Positions 30,725-39,364 are shown, counted from the first letter of the stretch. The stretch: 47,630 bases of DNA from Elusimicrobiota bacterium (GCA_016191335.1 JACPOW010000063.1:1-47630); one strand, 5' to 3'. Program-made: numbers and translations. The notes: generated by a model from the letters alone, not told the origin.

Positions 30725-31515
30725 CAGGTGATCCCGAACGCGTTGAGGACCGCGGTGGCGAAGTAGTCGAGGACGAGGATGAGGACCATGCTGATGACGA
30801 CGGCGGCCGTCGTGGCCTTGCCGACGCCCTCGGCGCCGCCGCGCGTGGTGACGCCTTTGAAGCAGGAGACGAGGGAGACGACGGCGGCGAACACGAAGGT
30901 CTTGAGGAAGCCGTGCACGAAGTGGCGGATCTCCATCTGGTTGACGATGTCGTGCCAGTAGACGGTGGCGGGGATCTGGTACTTCGCGTGCGCCACGAGG
31001 TAGCCGCCGAAGATGCCAGTGAAGTCGGAGGCGACGGTGAGCAGCGGGAGGACGCACATGAACGCGATGAAGCGCGGGATCACGAGGTAGCGGATGGGGT
31101 CGGTGCCGAGGGTGTACAGCGCGTCGATCTGCTCGGTGACCTTCATCGTGCCGAGCTCGGCGGCGATCGCGGCGCCCGCGCGGCCGGCGACGACGATGGC
31201 GGTCATCACGGGGGCCAGCTCCATGACGAGCGAGAAGGACACGACGGTGCCCACGAAGAGCGGCTCGTTGAAGAAGTGCTTCGACGAGGCGCCGGTCTGC
31301 AGGGCGAGCACCATGCCGGTGAAGAAGGCGGTCATCGCGGTGACGGGCAGGGAATCGACGCCGACGCGCACCATCTGGATCAGGGTCTGGCGCCACTCGA
31401 TGCGGTAGGTCGTCATCCAGCCGACGGTCGAGCGGACCAGGAAGGAGAACTGGCCGGTCTCCTCCGCCGCCTCGAGGATGAACTTGCCGAAGCCGCCGAC
31501 CGCGTTCTCGATCAC
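30724..31515 (-). CDS. mlaE: Mla-type lipid ABC transporter permease
   Basis: 263 aa, five or six helices. Hallmark segment VAGRAGAAIAAELGTMKVTEQ (about 115-135) and the conserved end GVGKATTAAVV. Start GTG at 31515 overlaps the alr stop (GTGA). The first residues (ENAVGGFGKFILEAAEETGQ) match the amphipathic N-terminal helix seen in MlaE. No MlaB, MlaC or MlaA homologue is next to it. Confidence 0.93.
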   Translation of the reverse strand: MIENAVGGFGKFILEAAEETGQFSFLVRSTVGWMTTYRIEWRQTLIQMVRVGVDSLPVTAMTAFFTGMVLALQTGASSKHFFNEPLFVGTVVSFSLVMELAPVMTAIVVAGRAGAAIAAELGTMKVTEQIDALYTLGTDPIRYLVIPRFIAFMCVLPLLTVASDFTGIFGGYLVAHAKYQIPATVYWHDIVNQMEIRHFVHGFLKTFVFAAVVSLVSCFKGVTTRGGAEGVGKATTAAVVISMVLILVLDYFATAVLNAFGIT

Positions 31516-32621
31516 TGGCCCACCCCCACGCGCGGCACGCGGCTCGAGAGGGAGGTGACCGTCTCGTACGGGATCGTGCCGCACAGGCGGGCGAGCTCGG
31601 ACGCGGGGACGGAGCCCCCGTCCTGGCGGCCGATGAGGACGGCGTCCGCGCCGACGCGGGCGCCCGGGGCGCCGGTCACGTCGATCATGGTCTGGTCCAT
31701 CGTGACGCGGCCGACGACCGGGCAGCGCTTGCCGCCGACGAGGACCGAGGCCCGGTTCGAGAGGGCCCTTGGATACCCGTCGCCGTAGCCGATCGGCAAG
31801 GTCGCGATGCGGGAGACGCGCTTGGCCGTCCAGGTCGCGCCGTAGCTCACGGTGGCGCCCTTCGGCGCGGTCTTGATGTACACGAGCTTGCTCTTGAGCG
31901 TCAGCACGGGGGTGAAGCCGTCGAGGAGGCCGTAGGCGGCCAGGCCCGGCCGGACCAGGTCGAAGCGGGCCTCGGGATGGCGCAAGGTCGCCGAGGAGTT
32001 GGCGGCGTGGACGAGCGGCGGGCGCAGGCCCTCGCGGGACAACGCCTTCACGACGCCGTTGAAGGCTTTCAATTGCCGCTTCGTGAAAGAGCGGTCGTCC
32101 TCGGCCTTGGCCATATGAGTATACAGCCCCTGCACCCGGATACCTTTCACCCCGGCGAGGTCCCGCACGAGCGCCAGGGCCGCGTCCGGACGCAAGCCGA
32201 TGCGGCCCATGCCGGTATCCACCTTCACATGAATGTTTATTTTGCGGCGCAGGCGCAAGGCCGCCTCGGCCACGCGCTTGGCGGACTCCAGGGAGGCCAC
32301 GCTCGGGGTCAGGTCGTGCGCGGCGGCGGCGAGCACGCTCTCGAAGGGATAGAGGGAGCCGAGGATCAGGATGGGCAGAGCGACGCCCGCGGAGCGCAGC
32401 GCCAGCCCCTCCTCGACCGAGGACACGCCGAGCCAGTCCGCCGCCCGGGCCTTCTGCGCCGCGAGCGCGCACAAGGTCGCGTCGTGGCCGTAGGCGTTGG
32501 CCTTCACCACGAACATGATCTTCACGCGGGGGCCCAAGCGCTTGCGGAGGAGGCGGAGGTTTCCGACGAGGGCGCCGAGGTCGATTTCAGCCCAGGTGGG
32601 CCGGAAGAAGCGCCTCATCAC
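31512..32621 (-). CDS. alr: Alanine racemase
   Basis: 369 aa. Makes D-alanine for peptidoglycan. PLP lysine in FVVKANAYGHD (about 39), HVKVDTGMGRIG (about 131), and the catalytic Tyr region of the C-terminal domain with PIGYGDGYPR (about 257) and GRVTMDQTMIDVT. Length is standard. Start ATG at 32621 overlaps the dnaB stop (ATGA). dnaB-alr adjacency is frequent in bacteria. Confidence 0.94.
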   Translation of the reverse strand: MMRRFFRPTWAEIDLGALVGNLRLLRKRLGPRVKIMFVVKANAYGHDATLCALAAQKARAADWLGVSSVEEGLALRSAGVALPILILGSLYPFESVLAAAAHDLTPSVASLESAKRVAEAALRLRRKINIHVKVDTGMGRIGLRPDAALALVRDLAGVKGIRVQGLYTHMAKAEDDRSFTKRQLKAFNGVVKALSREGLRPPLVHAANSSATLRHPEARFDLVRPGLAAYGLLDGFTPVLTLKSKLVYIKTAPKGATVSYGATWTAKRVSRIATLPIGYGDGYPRALSNRASVLVGGKRCPVVGRVTMDQTMIDVTGAPGARVGADAVLIGRQDGGSVPASELARLCGTIPYETVTSLSSRVPRVGVGQ

Positions 32622-34012
32622 GAGAACTGCGTCTGCGGCTCCTCGAAGGCGGCGGGCTCTTCCGTGTTCGTCTCGTCGACGAAGCGGGTGATGCTGCGCA
32701 GGAAGGTGACGGGCACGGAGCCGGTCGGCCCCTGGCGCTGCTTGGCGATGATGATCTCGGCCTTGTTCTCGAGCGTCGGGTCGTTGGGCTTGTAGTAGCC
32801 CTCGCGGTGGATCATCGCGACGACGTCGGCGTCCTGCTCGAGCGAGCCGGACTCGCGCAGGTCCGACAGCTTCGGCCGGTTGTCCAGGCGCGACTTGTCC
32901 TCGGACGCGCGGGAGAGCTGGGAGAGCGCGATCACGGGGACGTTGAGCTCGCGGGCGAGCTGCTTGAGGCCGCGGGAGATCTCGGAGACCTCCTGCTGGC
33001 GGTTCTCGTTGCGCCCGCCGCCGCCGCGGAGCAGCTGGAGGTAGTCGATGACGACCATGCCGAGCTCCTTCTTCTCCTGGCGCAGGCGGGTCATCAGCTG
33101 GCGGGAGATGGTGCGCACGCTCATCACGGTCATGCCGGGGTTGTCGTTGATGAACAGGGGCGCCTCGGAGAAGCGCGCGGCGGCCCCCGTCAGGTCCTGC
33201 CAGCGGTCGCGCTTGAAGTAGCCGGTGCGGATGTCCTTCAGGTTGACCTTCGCCTCGGAGGCGATGAAGCGCTGCATGATCGCGTGGCGGTTCATCTCGA
33301 GGGAGAAGAACAGGACGGGAAGGCCCTTCTCGAGGACGGCGTGGGCCACCATGTTCAGCGCGATCGCGGTCTTGCCCTGCGACGGGCGCGCGGCGATCAG
33401 GATGAGGTCGGAGCGCTGGAAGCCGGTGGTCATGCGGTCGAAGGCGCGCAGGCCGGTCGGGATGCCGGTGACCTCCTGCTTGCTGTGGTGGGCGCGCTCG
33501 ATCTGCTCGACGACCTCGTGCACGAGGTCCTTCATCTCCACGACGCCCTGGAGCGTCTGGCGCTCGCTGACCTTGAGGATGGAGCCCTGGGCCTCGTCGA
33601 GGATCTGCTTGGGGTCCTTCTCCTGCGTGTAGCAGGCGGTCACGACGCCGGTGGCGGCCGCGATCAGGTCGCGGAGGATGGCCTTCTCCTTGACGAGGCG
33701 GCCGTAGTACTCGACATGCGCCGCGGTGGTGACCTTGTTGATCAGCTCGGCGAGGTAGGCGCCCCCGCCGACGCCGTCGAGCTCGGACTTCTTGCGCAGC
33801 TCCTCGGAGACGGTGACGACGTCCACGGCCTGCCCGGCGCCGAACAAGGTGTGGATCGCGTGGAAGATGCGGCGGTGCGGATCGAGGTAGAAGTCCGTCT
33901 CGTGCAGGAGGTCGAGGGCCCGCTCCGACGCCTCGCGCTCGATGAGCATCGAGCCGAGAACGGCCATTTCAGCCTCGAGGGCCTGGGGCGGGGTGGACGG
34001 ATTCTGCGCCAT
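32618..34012 (-). CDS. dnaB: Replicative DNA helicase
   Basis: 464 aa. N-terminal DnaG-interaction domain (about 8-110: PPQALEAEMAVLGSM), linker, then the RecA-like helicase core: Walker A ARPSQGKTA (about 211), Walker B VVIDYLQLL, and arginine-finger region AKQRQGPTG. Hexameric 5'-3' helicase that opens the fork. No intein is inserted. It follows rplI by 9 bases, the usual rpsF-ssb-rpsR-rplI-dnaB order. Confidence 0.96.
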   Translation of the reverse strand: MAQNPSTPPQALEAEMAVLGSMLIEREASERALDLLHETDFYLDPHRRIFHAIHTLFGAGQAVDVVTVSEELRKKSELDGVGGGAYLAELINKVTTAAHVEYYGRLVKEKAILRDLIAAATGVVTACYTQEKDPKQILDEAQGSILKVSERQTLQGVVEMKDLVHEVVEQIERAHHSKQEVTGIPTGLRAFDRMTTGFQRSDLILIAARPSQGKTAIALNMVAHAVLEKGLPVLFFSLEMNRHAIMQRFIASEAKVNLKDIRTGYFKRDRWQDLTGAAARFSEAPLFINDNPGMTVMSVRTISRQLMTRLRQEKKELGMVVIDYLQLLRGGGGRNENRQQEVSEISRGLKQLARELNVPVIALSQLSRASEDKSRLDNRPKLSDLRESGSLEQDADVVAMIHREGYYKPNDPTLENKAEIIIAKQRQGPTGSVPVTFLRSITRFVDETNTEEPAAFEEPQTQFS

Positions 34013-34021
34013 GCGCCCCGT

Positions 34022-34468
34022 TTACTCGCGAGCGGTGACGCTGACCTTGACCTTCGCGATGACCTCGGGCGCGAGCTTGAGGGACACCTCGTGCTCGCCG
34101 ACGGTCTTGATCGCGGTCTCGAGGTTGATCGAGTTCTTCGGAACCTCGTAGCCCGCGGCCTTGAGGCTCTTCAGGAGGTCGGCCTTGCCGATCGAGCCGA
34201 ACAGCTTGCCTTCCTCGGACGCGGGGACCGAGAAGGAGAGGTTCACGCCGGCGAGCTTCTCCGACAGCTCCTTGGCGACCTTGACCTCGGCGGCGACGAG
34301 GGCCGCGCGCTTCTCCTTGCCCTTCTCCCAATACTTGAGAGAGGACTCGGTGGCCATCTCCGCGAGCTTGCGCGGGAGCAGGTAGTTGCGGGCGTAGCCG
34401 GTCTTGACGTCCTTGACGTCGCCGGGGCGGCCGAGATTGTCGACGGTGCTGCGCAGGATGACTTTCAT
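34022..34468 (-). CDS. rplI: Ribosomal protein bL9
   Basis: 148 aa, normal length. N-terminal RNA-binding domain: VILRSTVDNLGRPGDVKDVK, then GYARNYLLPRKLA. Long connecting helix (about 45-75) and C-terminal domain with LFGSIGKADLLKSLKAAG. Part of the large subunit near the L1 stalk. Confidence 0.96.
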   Translation of the reverse strand: MKVILRSTVDNLGRPGDVKDVKTGYARNYLLPRKLAEMATESSLKYWEKGKEKRAALVAAEVKVAKELSEKLAGVNLSFSVPASEEGKLFGSIGKADLLKSLKAAGYEVPKNSINLETAIKTVGEHEVSLKLAPEVIAKVKVSVTARE

Positions 34469-34484
34469 GACAGGTGCCTCTTGA

Positions 34485-34820
34485 TTAGCGGGTGACGTAC
34501 GGCAGCAGCGCGAGGTTGCGGGCGCGCTTGATGCAGCGGGTGAGCTGGCGCTGGTGCGACGCGCAGTTGCCCGTGATCCGGGCCGACAGGATCTTGCCGG
34601 TGTCGGTCGTGAACGTGCGCAGGATCTGGATCTGCTTGAAGTCGATGTCGCGGACCTTCTCGGCGCAGAAGCGGCAGACCTTGCGGCGGACGGGATACGG
34701 AGCGCGGCGCCCTCCAGGGGCGCTGCTGCTGGGACGGCGCGCGCCCGCGGCGGCGGGGGCGGACGGGGTGGAAGCGGGAGCGGCCTCGGGGGTCGCGGCG
34801 GCGTTGGGCTCGGCGGACAT
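34485..34820 (-). CDS. rpsR: Ribosomal protein bS18 with N-terminal extension
   Basis: 111 aa. The bS18 core starts near 47 ([20 protein letters not shown]) and continues through [21 protein letters not shown]. The two Cys in CRFC suggest the zinc-type variant. The first 40 or so residues form an Ala/Pro/Ser-rich tail not found in most S18. Start ATG at 34820 shares one base with the ssb stop (TGATG). Confidence 0.95.
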   Translation of the reverse strand: MSAEPNAAATPEAAPASTPSAPAAAGARRPSSSAPGGRRAPYPVRRKVCRFCAEKVRDIDFKQIQILRTFTTDTGKILSARITGNCASHQRQLTRCIKRARNLALLPYVTR

Positions 34821-35245
34821 CAGAACGGTACCTCCTCAATCTCTGCGCCGGAGGACGTCTCCGGCTCCGCGGCGCCGGTGGAACCGGCCGCCGAGGCTTT
34901 CTCAAGAATCTGAACGCGTCGCGCCTCGACTTCGATGCCGGAGCGCTTTTTGCCTTCCTTGTCCTGATAGTCGTAGCTGCGGAGGCGTCCCTCGACGTGC
35001 ACCGGGGCGCCCTTCTTGACGGTCTTTCCGACGCGCTCTCCCGCCTCGCGCCAGATCACGCAGTTCACAAAAGTCGTGTCGTCCTTGAACTCGCCGGTCT
35101 TGTCCTTGTACCGGCGGTTGATGGCCAACGAAAAACGGCACATCGCCGTTCCGTTGGCGGTGTATTTGAGCTCGGGATCGCGAGTGAGCCGGCCCGTCAG
35201 GAGAACGGTGTTCTGCTGTTCGGGCTGGGTCGACTCCGCGGCCAT
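34820..35245 (-). CDS. ssb: Single-stranded DNA-binding protein
   Basis: 141 aa. OB fold (about 10-110): [58 protein letters not shown] short linker leads to the acidic tip EIEEVPF, a variant of the usual DDDIPF partner-binding tail. Lies between rpsF and rpsR as in many genomes. Confidence 0.95.
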   Translation of the reverse strand: MAAESTQPEQQNTVLLTGRLTRDPELKYTANGTAMCRFSLAINRRYKDKTGEFKDDTTFVNCVIWREAGERVGKTVKKGAPVHVEGRLRSYDYQDKEGKKRSGIEVEARRVQILEKASAAGSTGAAEPETSSGAEIEEVPF

Positions 35246-35249
35246 GTTT

Positions 35250-35603
35250 TTACGCCTGGACCGCGGCCGGAGCGACGGCGGGCTTGATCTTCTTGGGCTT
35301 CTTCTCGCGCATCTTGCGGTCGCGCACCAAGACGGTCATTTCACGAAGGACGGTGTCGGAGACGCCGAAATTGTGAGCCATCTTCTTGAGGAGCGCGGGG
35401 GTGCCCTTGTACTTCAGGTACACATAGATGCCTTCGCGCGCCTTGCCGATGATGTGGGTCAGCTTCCGCCGCCCCCAGATCTCGTGGTTGACCAGCTCCC
35501 CGGCTTCGCCGGTGATGGTCAGCTTGGTCTTCTCGACGAACTCCGCGACTTCCGGATCGGCGAGGACCGGCTTCAGGATGAGAACGGTTTCGTAAATCTG
35601 CAT
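35250..35603 (-). CDS. rpsF: Ribosomal protein bS6
   Basis: 117 aa. MQIYETVLILKPVL and GRRKLTHIIGKAREGIYVYL are standard bS6. The C-terminus carries a basic/Pro tail (REKKPKKIKPAVAP). First gene of a nine-gene unit running to mlaD at 28590. Start ATG at 35603, only a few bases after the predicted transcription start, and no Shine-Dalgarno is visible. Confidence 0.95.
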   Translation of the reverse strand: MQIYETVLILKPVLADPEVAEFVEKTKLTITGEAGELVNHEIWGRRKLTHIIGKAREGIYVYLKYKGTPALLKKMAHNFGVSDTVLREMTVLVRDRKMREKKPKKIKPAVAPAAVQA

Positions 35604-35613
35604 GGTGTCCCAC

Positions 35614-35643
35614 AATATAGCAAAAGACTCCCGTCGATGACAA
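35614..35643 (-). promoter_or_regulatory. Sigma70-type promoter of the rpsF-mlaD operon
   Basis: Minus strand TTGTCA (35643-35638), 18-base spacer, TATATT (35619-35614), then ten bases to the ATG, so the leader is very short. Confidence 0.75.
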
Positions 35644-35664
35644 GCTCTTTTTCGAGGAAGACGC

Positions 35665-35693
35665 TTGACGGGAAAGGGAGGCGGTGTTACGCT
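35665..35693 (+). promoter_or_regulatory. Sigma70-type promoter of the TPR gene
   Basis: TTGACG (35665-35670), 17 bases, TACGCT (35688-35693); ATG at 35709 with no ribosome binding site. Confidence 0.6.
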
Positions 35694-35708
35694 TCCTATT
35701 AATAAGCC

Positions 35709-36698
35709 ATGACCGCGCGCCTGCTCCTCGCCGTCATCATAGCCTTTTTCGCCGCCCTTCCGGCGGGCGCCGAGTCGTTCAAGTCCTGGGCGGCCCGAGG
35801 CGCGCGCGAGGAGCGGGAGAAGGACCCCAAGGCGGCCTTCTCCTCCTACTCCAACGCGCTGTCCATGTGGGAGGAGGACGACGGGAACGCGCCGAAGGCG
35901 AAGGTCCTGTGCGCGCGCGCGGGCCTGCGCGAGAAGCAGGGCGACGACGAAGGCGCCCTGGCCGACCTCACCGACTGCCTGGCCATCGACAAGAAGAACG
36001 CGAAGGCGTTCCACCGCCGCGGCGCGCTGCGCCTCAAGGCGCGCGACACCCAAAAGGCGATCGGGGATTTCTACCGGGCGATCGCCATCGACATCCGCTT
36101 CGCGCAGGCTTACGCCGACCGCGCCGCCGCCTACGAAACGCAGGGCGAGCGCGGCTTCGCGTACGAGGACTACCGCCAGGCCTGCAGCCTCGGCGTGAAG
36201 GCCGCCTGCCCCAAGGCGAAGGCGCTCGCGCCGGCTCCCGCCGCGAAGGGCAAAGGCAAGGCGAAGCCGAAGGCCGCTCCCCCCGCCGCGGACGCCCCGG
36301 CGGAGGAAGGGGCCCCCGCGCCGGAGGACGCTCCCGCGCCCGAGGCGGCCCCCGCCGCCGAGCCGGCCCCGGAGGCCGCGCCCGAAGCCGCCCCGGAGGC
36401 GCCGCCCCCCGCCGCGAAGAAGAAGTCCTCGTCGAGCTCCGCGCCGTACCGCCCCAAGTTCAAGGACTGCCTCGCGGCGCTCGAGAGCTGCGTCGACAAC
36501 GGGGACTCGTTCGGGGTGTGCGTGCGCCGCGCGCCCAACTGCGACGCCCGCGCGGTCAAGGGCTGCTGCCCCGCGGCCTGCCTGAAGGCGTATCAGAAAT
36601 CGCTCAACCGCGACCGCAGCGAGGCGGAGGCGTACCGCGAGCACTTCATCCCCGACGCGGCGTGCGGCGTGCCGCCCAAGGAGGAGGAAGAGGACTAG
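35709..36698 (+). CDS. Exported TPR protein with Cys-rich C-terminal domain
   Basis: 329 aa. Signal peptide (1-21, PAGA/ES). Three or four TPR units (about 25-155: KAAFSSYSNALSMW, EGALADLTDCLAID, QKAIGDFYRAIAID, GFAYEDYRQACSLG). The last, followed by ACPKAKAL, looks like a Sel1/TPR end. A Lys/Ala then Ala/Pro/Glu-rich linker follows (about 170-240), then a Cys-rich module (CLAALESCVDNG, CVRRAPNCDARAVKGCCPAAC) whose even Cys pairs suit disulfides in the periplasm. Highly acidic end. Probably a scaffold in the envelope; function unknown. Confidence 0.8.
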   Translation: MTARLLLAVIIAFFAALPAGAESFKSWAARGAREEREKDPKAAFSSYSNALSMWEEDDGNAPKAKVLCARAGLREKQGDDEGALADLTDCLAIDKKNAKAFHRRGALRLKARDTQKAIGDFYRAIAIDIRFAQAYADRAAAYETQGERGFAYEDYRQACSLGVKAACPKAKALAPAPAAKGKGKAKPKAAPPAADAPAEEGAPAPEDAPAPEAAPAAEPAPEAAPEAAPEAPPPAAKKKSSSSSAPYRPKFKDCLAALESCVDNGDSFGVCVRRAPNCDARAVKGCCPAACLKAYQKSLNRDRSEAEAYREHFIPDAACGVPPKEEEED

Positions 36699-36722
36699 GC
36701 GCCTCCGGCGCCGATGCAATAC

Positions 36723-36751
36723 TTGACAGAAGATGATAGAGGACATACACT
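36723..36751 (+). promoter_or_regulatory. Sigma70-type promoter of the HTH gene
   Basis: TTGACA (36723-36728), 17 bases, TACACT (36746-36751). The leader to the ATG at 36797 is about 40 bases. Confidence 0.75.
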
Positions 36752-36796
36752 TTGAGTGTTAGGCGATTCTAAACGGTAGAGTTCAACGCTCAATTC

Positions 36797-37054
36797 ATGA
36801 AAAAGAAGAGAAAAACGGCGAAGCGCGGCATGAACGGGCCCGTGCCCGACGTGATGGACATCAAGACCCTCGCGCTGTACCTGAGCATGGGCCGCTCCAA
36901 GATCTACGGCCTCATCCGCCAGAAGCGCATCCCCGCCTCGCGCATCGGCCGCCAGTACCGTTTCTCCAAGGACCTCGTGGACGCCTGGCTGAAGGAACGG
37001 CTCATCATGCCCCAGGAGACGCAGATCGCCCTTTTCGACAAATCCGGGAAATAA
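36797..37054 (+). CDS. Small excisionase/MerR-like helix-turn-helix protein
   Basis: 85 aa. Basic N-terminus (KKKRKTAKRG), then an HTH_17-type winged helix: MDIKTLALYLSMGRSKIYGL (helix-turn-helix, about 20-40) and RIPASRIGRQYRFSKDLVDAWL (wing and last helix). Such proteins are excisionase-like DNA-binding factors or small chromosomal regulators. A strong promoter and a monocistronic setting suggest a housekeeping regulator here. No integrase is nearby. Targets unknown. Confidence 0.8.
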   Translation: MKKKRKTAKRGMNGPVPDVMDIKTLALYLSMGRSKIYGLIRQKRIPASRIGRQYRFSKDLVDAWLKERLIMPQETQIALFDKSGK

Positions 37055-37095
37055 CCCTCCATGGGCGGGGCGACCGAGCCATAAGGCGAGGAAGT

Positions 37096-37128
37096 GTCCC
37101 TTCCTCTCGACGACGTTAGGGAAGGGAC
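37096..37128. repeat. Inverted repeat downstream of the HTH gene
   Basis: GTCCCTTCC (37096-37104) and GGAAGGGAC (37120-37128), perfect 9-bp arms around a 15-base loop. No T-run follows. Could be a terminator-like hairpin or an operator for the next gene. Confidence 0.45.
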
Positions 37129-37165
37129 CTCGTCATTTCTCCGTCGAGCCCCCGTCGAGAAATCC

Positions 37166-37194
37166 TTGCATCTCCGTCGGAGACTATGCTAGAT
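37166..37194 (+). promoter_or_regulatory. Promoter and structured leader of the 73-aa repeat protein
   Basis: TTGCAT (37166-37171), 17 bases, CTAGAT (37189-37194), preceded by TATG. The leader (about 37201-37258) can fold through GGGATC and GATCCC and ends with GGAGG eight bases before the ATG, one of the best ribosome binding sites in the window. Confidence 0.6.
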
Positions 37195-37258
37195 TTTCCT
37201 CGTTGCACCCCAGGGATCCAGGGGTATCGATCCCGGCGTCTGTACGGAGGTCACTAAA

Positions 37259-37480
37259 ATGGCTGAGAAGGTTCAGAAGGTCGGCGTTGAGCGGGTTCAG
37301 GGTTTCCTTTACTACATCGACAAGCAGGGCGACGTGTCCCGCGCGAAGATGGCCCGCGGCGGCAAGAAGGGCGGCAAGACCGAGAAGGTCGCCAAGGTCG
37401 GCGTGAAGAAGCAGGCCGGTTTCCTGTACTTCCTCGACAAGAAGGGCGATGTCTCCCGCGCGAAGATGGTGAACGCGTAA
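37259..37480 (+). CDS. 73-aa two-repeat protein of unknown function
   Basis: Two copies of one unit, each KVGV..., then GFLYYIDKQGDVSRAKM (about 16-32) or GFLYFLDKKGDVSRAKM (about 54-70), joined by the basic linker ARGGKKGGKTEKVA. The unit looks like two short beta strands with a DKxGDVSR turn. Highly basic, no signal peptide, no Cys. It has its own promoter, a strong ribosome binding site and a terminator, so it is probably well expressed. I recall similar GDVSRAKM units in uncharacterised small proteins of other prokaryotes, but know no assigned function. Nucleic-acid binding is a guess from charge. Confidence 0.85.
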   Translation: MAEKVQKVGVERVQGFLYYIDKQGDVSRAKMARGGKKGGKTEKVAKVGVKKQAGFLYFLDKKGDVSRAKMVNA

Positions 37481-37508
37481 AAACGCGTCCGCAACGATCG
37501 CCGAAGCA

Positions 37509-37548
37509 GACCCTCGGCGCCTAACGGCGCCGGGGGTCATTCTTTTAT
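37509..37548 (+). terminator. Rho-independent terminator of the repeat-protein gene
   Basis: GACCCTCGGCGCC (37509-37521), loop TAAC, GGCGCCGGGGGTC (37526-37538): 13-bp stem with one G-T pair, followed by ATTCTTTTAT. Confidence 0.88.
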
Positions 37549-37568
37549 ACGGGGTCATTATTTTTTGC

Positions 37569-37574
37569 CATAAT
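37569..37574 (+). promoter_or_regulatory. -10 hexamer CATAAT of leaderless panE
   Basis: CATAAT, six bases, then the GTG at 37581; no Shine-Dalgarno. Confidence 0.5.
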
Positions 37575-37580
37575 CCGGGC

Positions 37581-38507
37581 GTGAGCGAACCCGTCCTGGT
37601 GGTCGGCCCCGGCGCGATCGGGCTTTCCCTGACCGCGGGGCTGCGCCGGGCGGGCGTCCCGGTCGCCTTGCTCGGCCGCGACGCCGCCGCCGAGCGCCGC
37701 CTGGCCCGCTCCGGCTTCACCGTGACCTCCCCGGACGGCTCCAGCGAGCGGATCTCCGGCCTCGCCGGCGCCCGGGGCCTCAAGGCCCCCGCCTCCGCCG
37801 CCTTCTTCTGCGTCAAATCCGGGGACGCCCGGAAGGCCGCGGCCGCCGCGCGCCGGCTGATCGGCCCGGAGACCCCCGTCGTCGCCCTCCAGAACGGCAT
37901 CGGCCACGAGAAGGTGTTCCGGCGCGCCTTCGGGCCGCGGCGCACCGTCATCGGCGTGTGCTATTTCGCCGCGGACCGCTCCGAGCCCGGCTCCCTCAAG
38001 CTCAACGGCGGCGAGGACATCCTCCTGGCCCGCCGCCCCGGCAACGAGAAGGCCCTCGAGGCCGCCCGGGCCCTGCTGACGCGCGCCGGCTTCCGCGTCC
38101 ACCTCAAGGACTCCGAGGAAGGCATGCTGTGGACCAAGGCCGCCTTCAACGCCGCGGTCAACCCGCTGGGCGCCGCCTGCGCGGTGGAGAGCGGCCGCAT
38201 CGAGGCCGACCCCGCCCTGCGCGAGCTCGCGCTCGCCGCGCTCGGGGAGGCGGCGTCGGCCGCCGCGGCCTCCGGCCACGCGCTCGACTACCCCGACATG
38301 GCCGGCAAGCTCATGCTCTCCTGCCGCAACGCCCCGCGCCAGCGCAACTCGATGCTCCAGGACCTCTCCGCCGGCCGCCGCACCGAGGCCGGCGCCATCC
38401 TCGGCCCCCTCCTGCTCGCCGCCAAGCGCCGCAAGGTGCCCGCGCCGACCTTGGAGCTGCTCTCCGCCGTGATCTCCCGCCTCGAGCGGAGGCTCGCCAA
38501 GCGATGA
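37581..38507 (+). CDS. panE: 2-dehydropantoate 2-reductase
   Basis: 308 aa. Reduces ketopantoate with NADPH in pantothenate/CoA synthesis. Rossmann motif VVGPGAIG (about 6-14), a Lys in CVKSGD, VALQNGIGHE (about 95), and the C-terminal ketopantoate domain with MLWTKAAFNAAVNPLGA (catalytic Lys) and NSMLQDLSAGRRTE. Starts with GTG in a probable leaderless message. Overlaps folD by ATGA. Confidence 0.9.
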   Translation: MSEPVLVVGPGAIGLSLTAGLRRAGVPVALLGRDAAAERRLARSGFTVTSPDGSSERISGLAGARGLKAPASAAFFCVKSGDARKAAAAARRLIGPETPVVALQNGIGHEKVFRRAFGPRRTVIGVCYFAADRSEPGSLKLNGGEDILLARRPGNEKALEAARALLTRAGFRVHLKDSEEGMLWTKAAFNAAVNPLGAACAVESGRIEADPALRELALAALGEAASAAAASGHALDYPDMAGKLMLSCRNAPRQRNSMLQDLSAGRRTEAGAILGPLLLAAKRRKVPAPTLELLSAVISRLERRLAKR

Positions 38508-39364
38508 GCGCGAAGCCCCTCGACGGCAAGTCCCTGTCCCTGCGCCTGCTGGCCGAGGCCCGCCGTCGCGCGGCCGCCGTGGCCCGCAAGCGCGGACGCG
38601 CTCCGCGCATGGCGATCGTCGCCTCGGCCGACGGCGCCGCCGGCAGCTACCTCAAGGCCAAGCTGCGCGCCTGCGAGGCCGCCGGCGTCGAGGCCGTCGT
38701 CCACCGTCTCTCGCCCGGCCCGCGCGCCAAAACGCTGGGCCTGCTGGCCGACCTCGCGGGCGACGCCTCGGCCGACGCGCTCATGATCGAGACGCCGTAT
38801 CCGCGCGGCCTCACCGCCGCCGACGCCGCCGAGGCCGTCCCCGCCGACAAGGACGCCGAGGGCATCACGCCCGGCGCCTACGGCCGCTTGTTCCTCGCCA
38901 AGACCTGGAAGGAGACCGCGCCGCTCGTGGTCCCCTGCACCGCGCTCGCCCTCGCGCGCCTGGCGCTCGCCGCGGGCGTCCCCCTCGCGGGGCGCCGCGC
39001 CGTGGTCATCGGCCGCTCCGCCACCGTGGGCCGCCCCGCCGCGCACCTGCTCGCCGCGCTCGACATGACGGTCACTTTGGCCCACACGCGCACCAAGGGC
39101 CTGCCGGCGCTGTGCCGCGAAGCCGACCTGCTCGTGCTGGCCGCCGGCGTCCCGGGCCTGCTCAAGGCCTCCTGGGTCAAGCGCGGCGCCGTGGTCCTCG
39201 ACGCGGGCGTCACCGTGGTGCGCGGCAGGCTCAAGGGAGACGCCTCTCCGGGCGTCGCCTCGCGCGCGGGCAAGCTCACGCCCGTGCCCGGCGGCGTCGG
39301 CCCCGTGACCACCGCCTGCGCGGTGCTTAACGCCGTCCTGCTCGCCGAGCGACGGACGCGCTGA
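38504..39364 (+). CDS. folD: Methylenetetrahydrofolate dehydrogenase/cyclohydrolase (divergent FolD)
   Basis: 286 aa. Interconverts methylene-, methenyl- and formyl-tetrahydrofolate. [14 protein letters not shown] holds the conserved Tyr and Lys (about 49-53). DKDAEG replaces the usual DKDVDG, and GRSATVGRP replaces GRSxxVGxP. PGGVGPVT near 262 is intact. PYPRGL replaces the usual PLPxH loop. The changes suggest a fast-evolving or specialised copy. The gene ends 38 bases inside the convergent DUF808 gene. Confidence 0.87.
   Translation: MSAKPLDGKSLSLRLLAEARRRAAAVARKRGRAPRMAIVASADGAAGSYLKAKLRACEAAGVEAVVHRLSPGPRAKTLGLLADLAGDASADALMIETPYPRGLTAADAAEAVPADKDAEGITPGAYGRLFLAKTWKETAPLVVPCTALALARLALAAGVPLAGRRAVVIGRSATVGRPAAHLLAALDMTVTLAHTRTKGLPALCREADLLVLAAGVPGLLKASWVKRGAVVLDAGVTVVRGRLKGDASPGVASRAGKLTPVPGGVGPVTTACAVLNAVLLAERRTR

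Noticed and set aside
36756..36775. GTTAGGC followed by TCTAAAC near the HTH gene as another attC site
   Set aside because: No paired inner stem, high-GC housekeeping surroundings, and it lies just after a good sigma70 promoter; likely chance.
36797..37054. HTH protein as the excisionase of a prophage or integrative element
   Set aside because: No integrase, phage genes or attachment repeats nearby; it has its own housekeeping promoter and normal GC.
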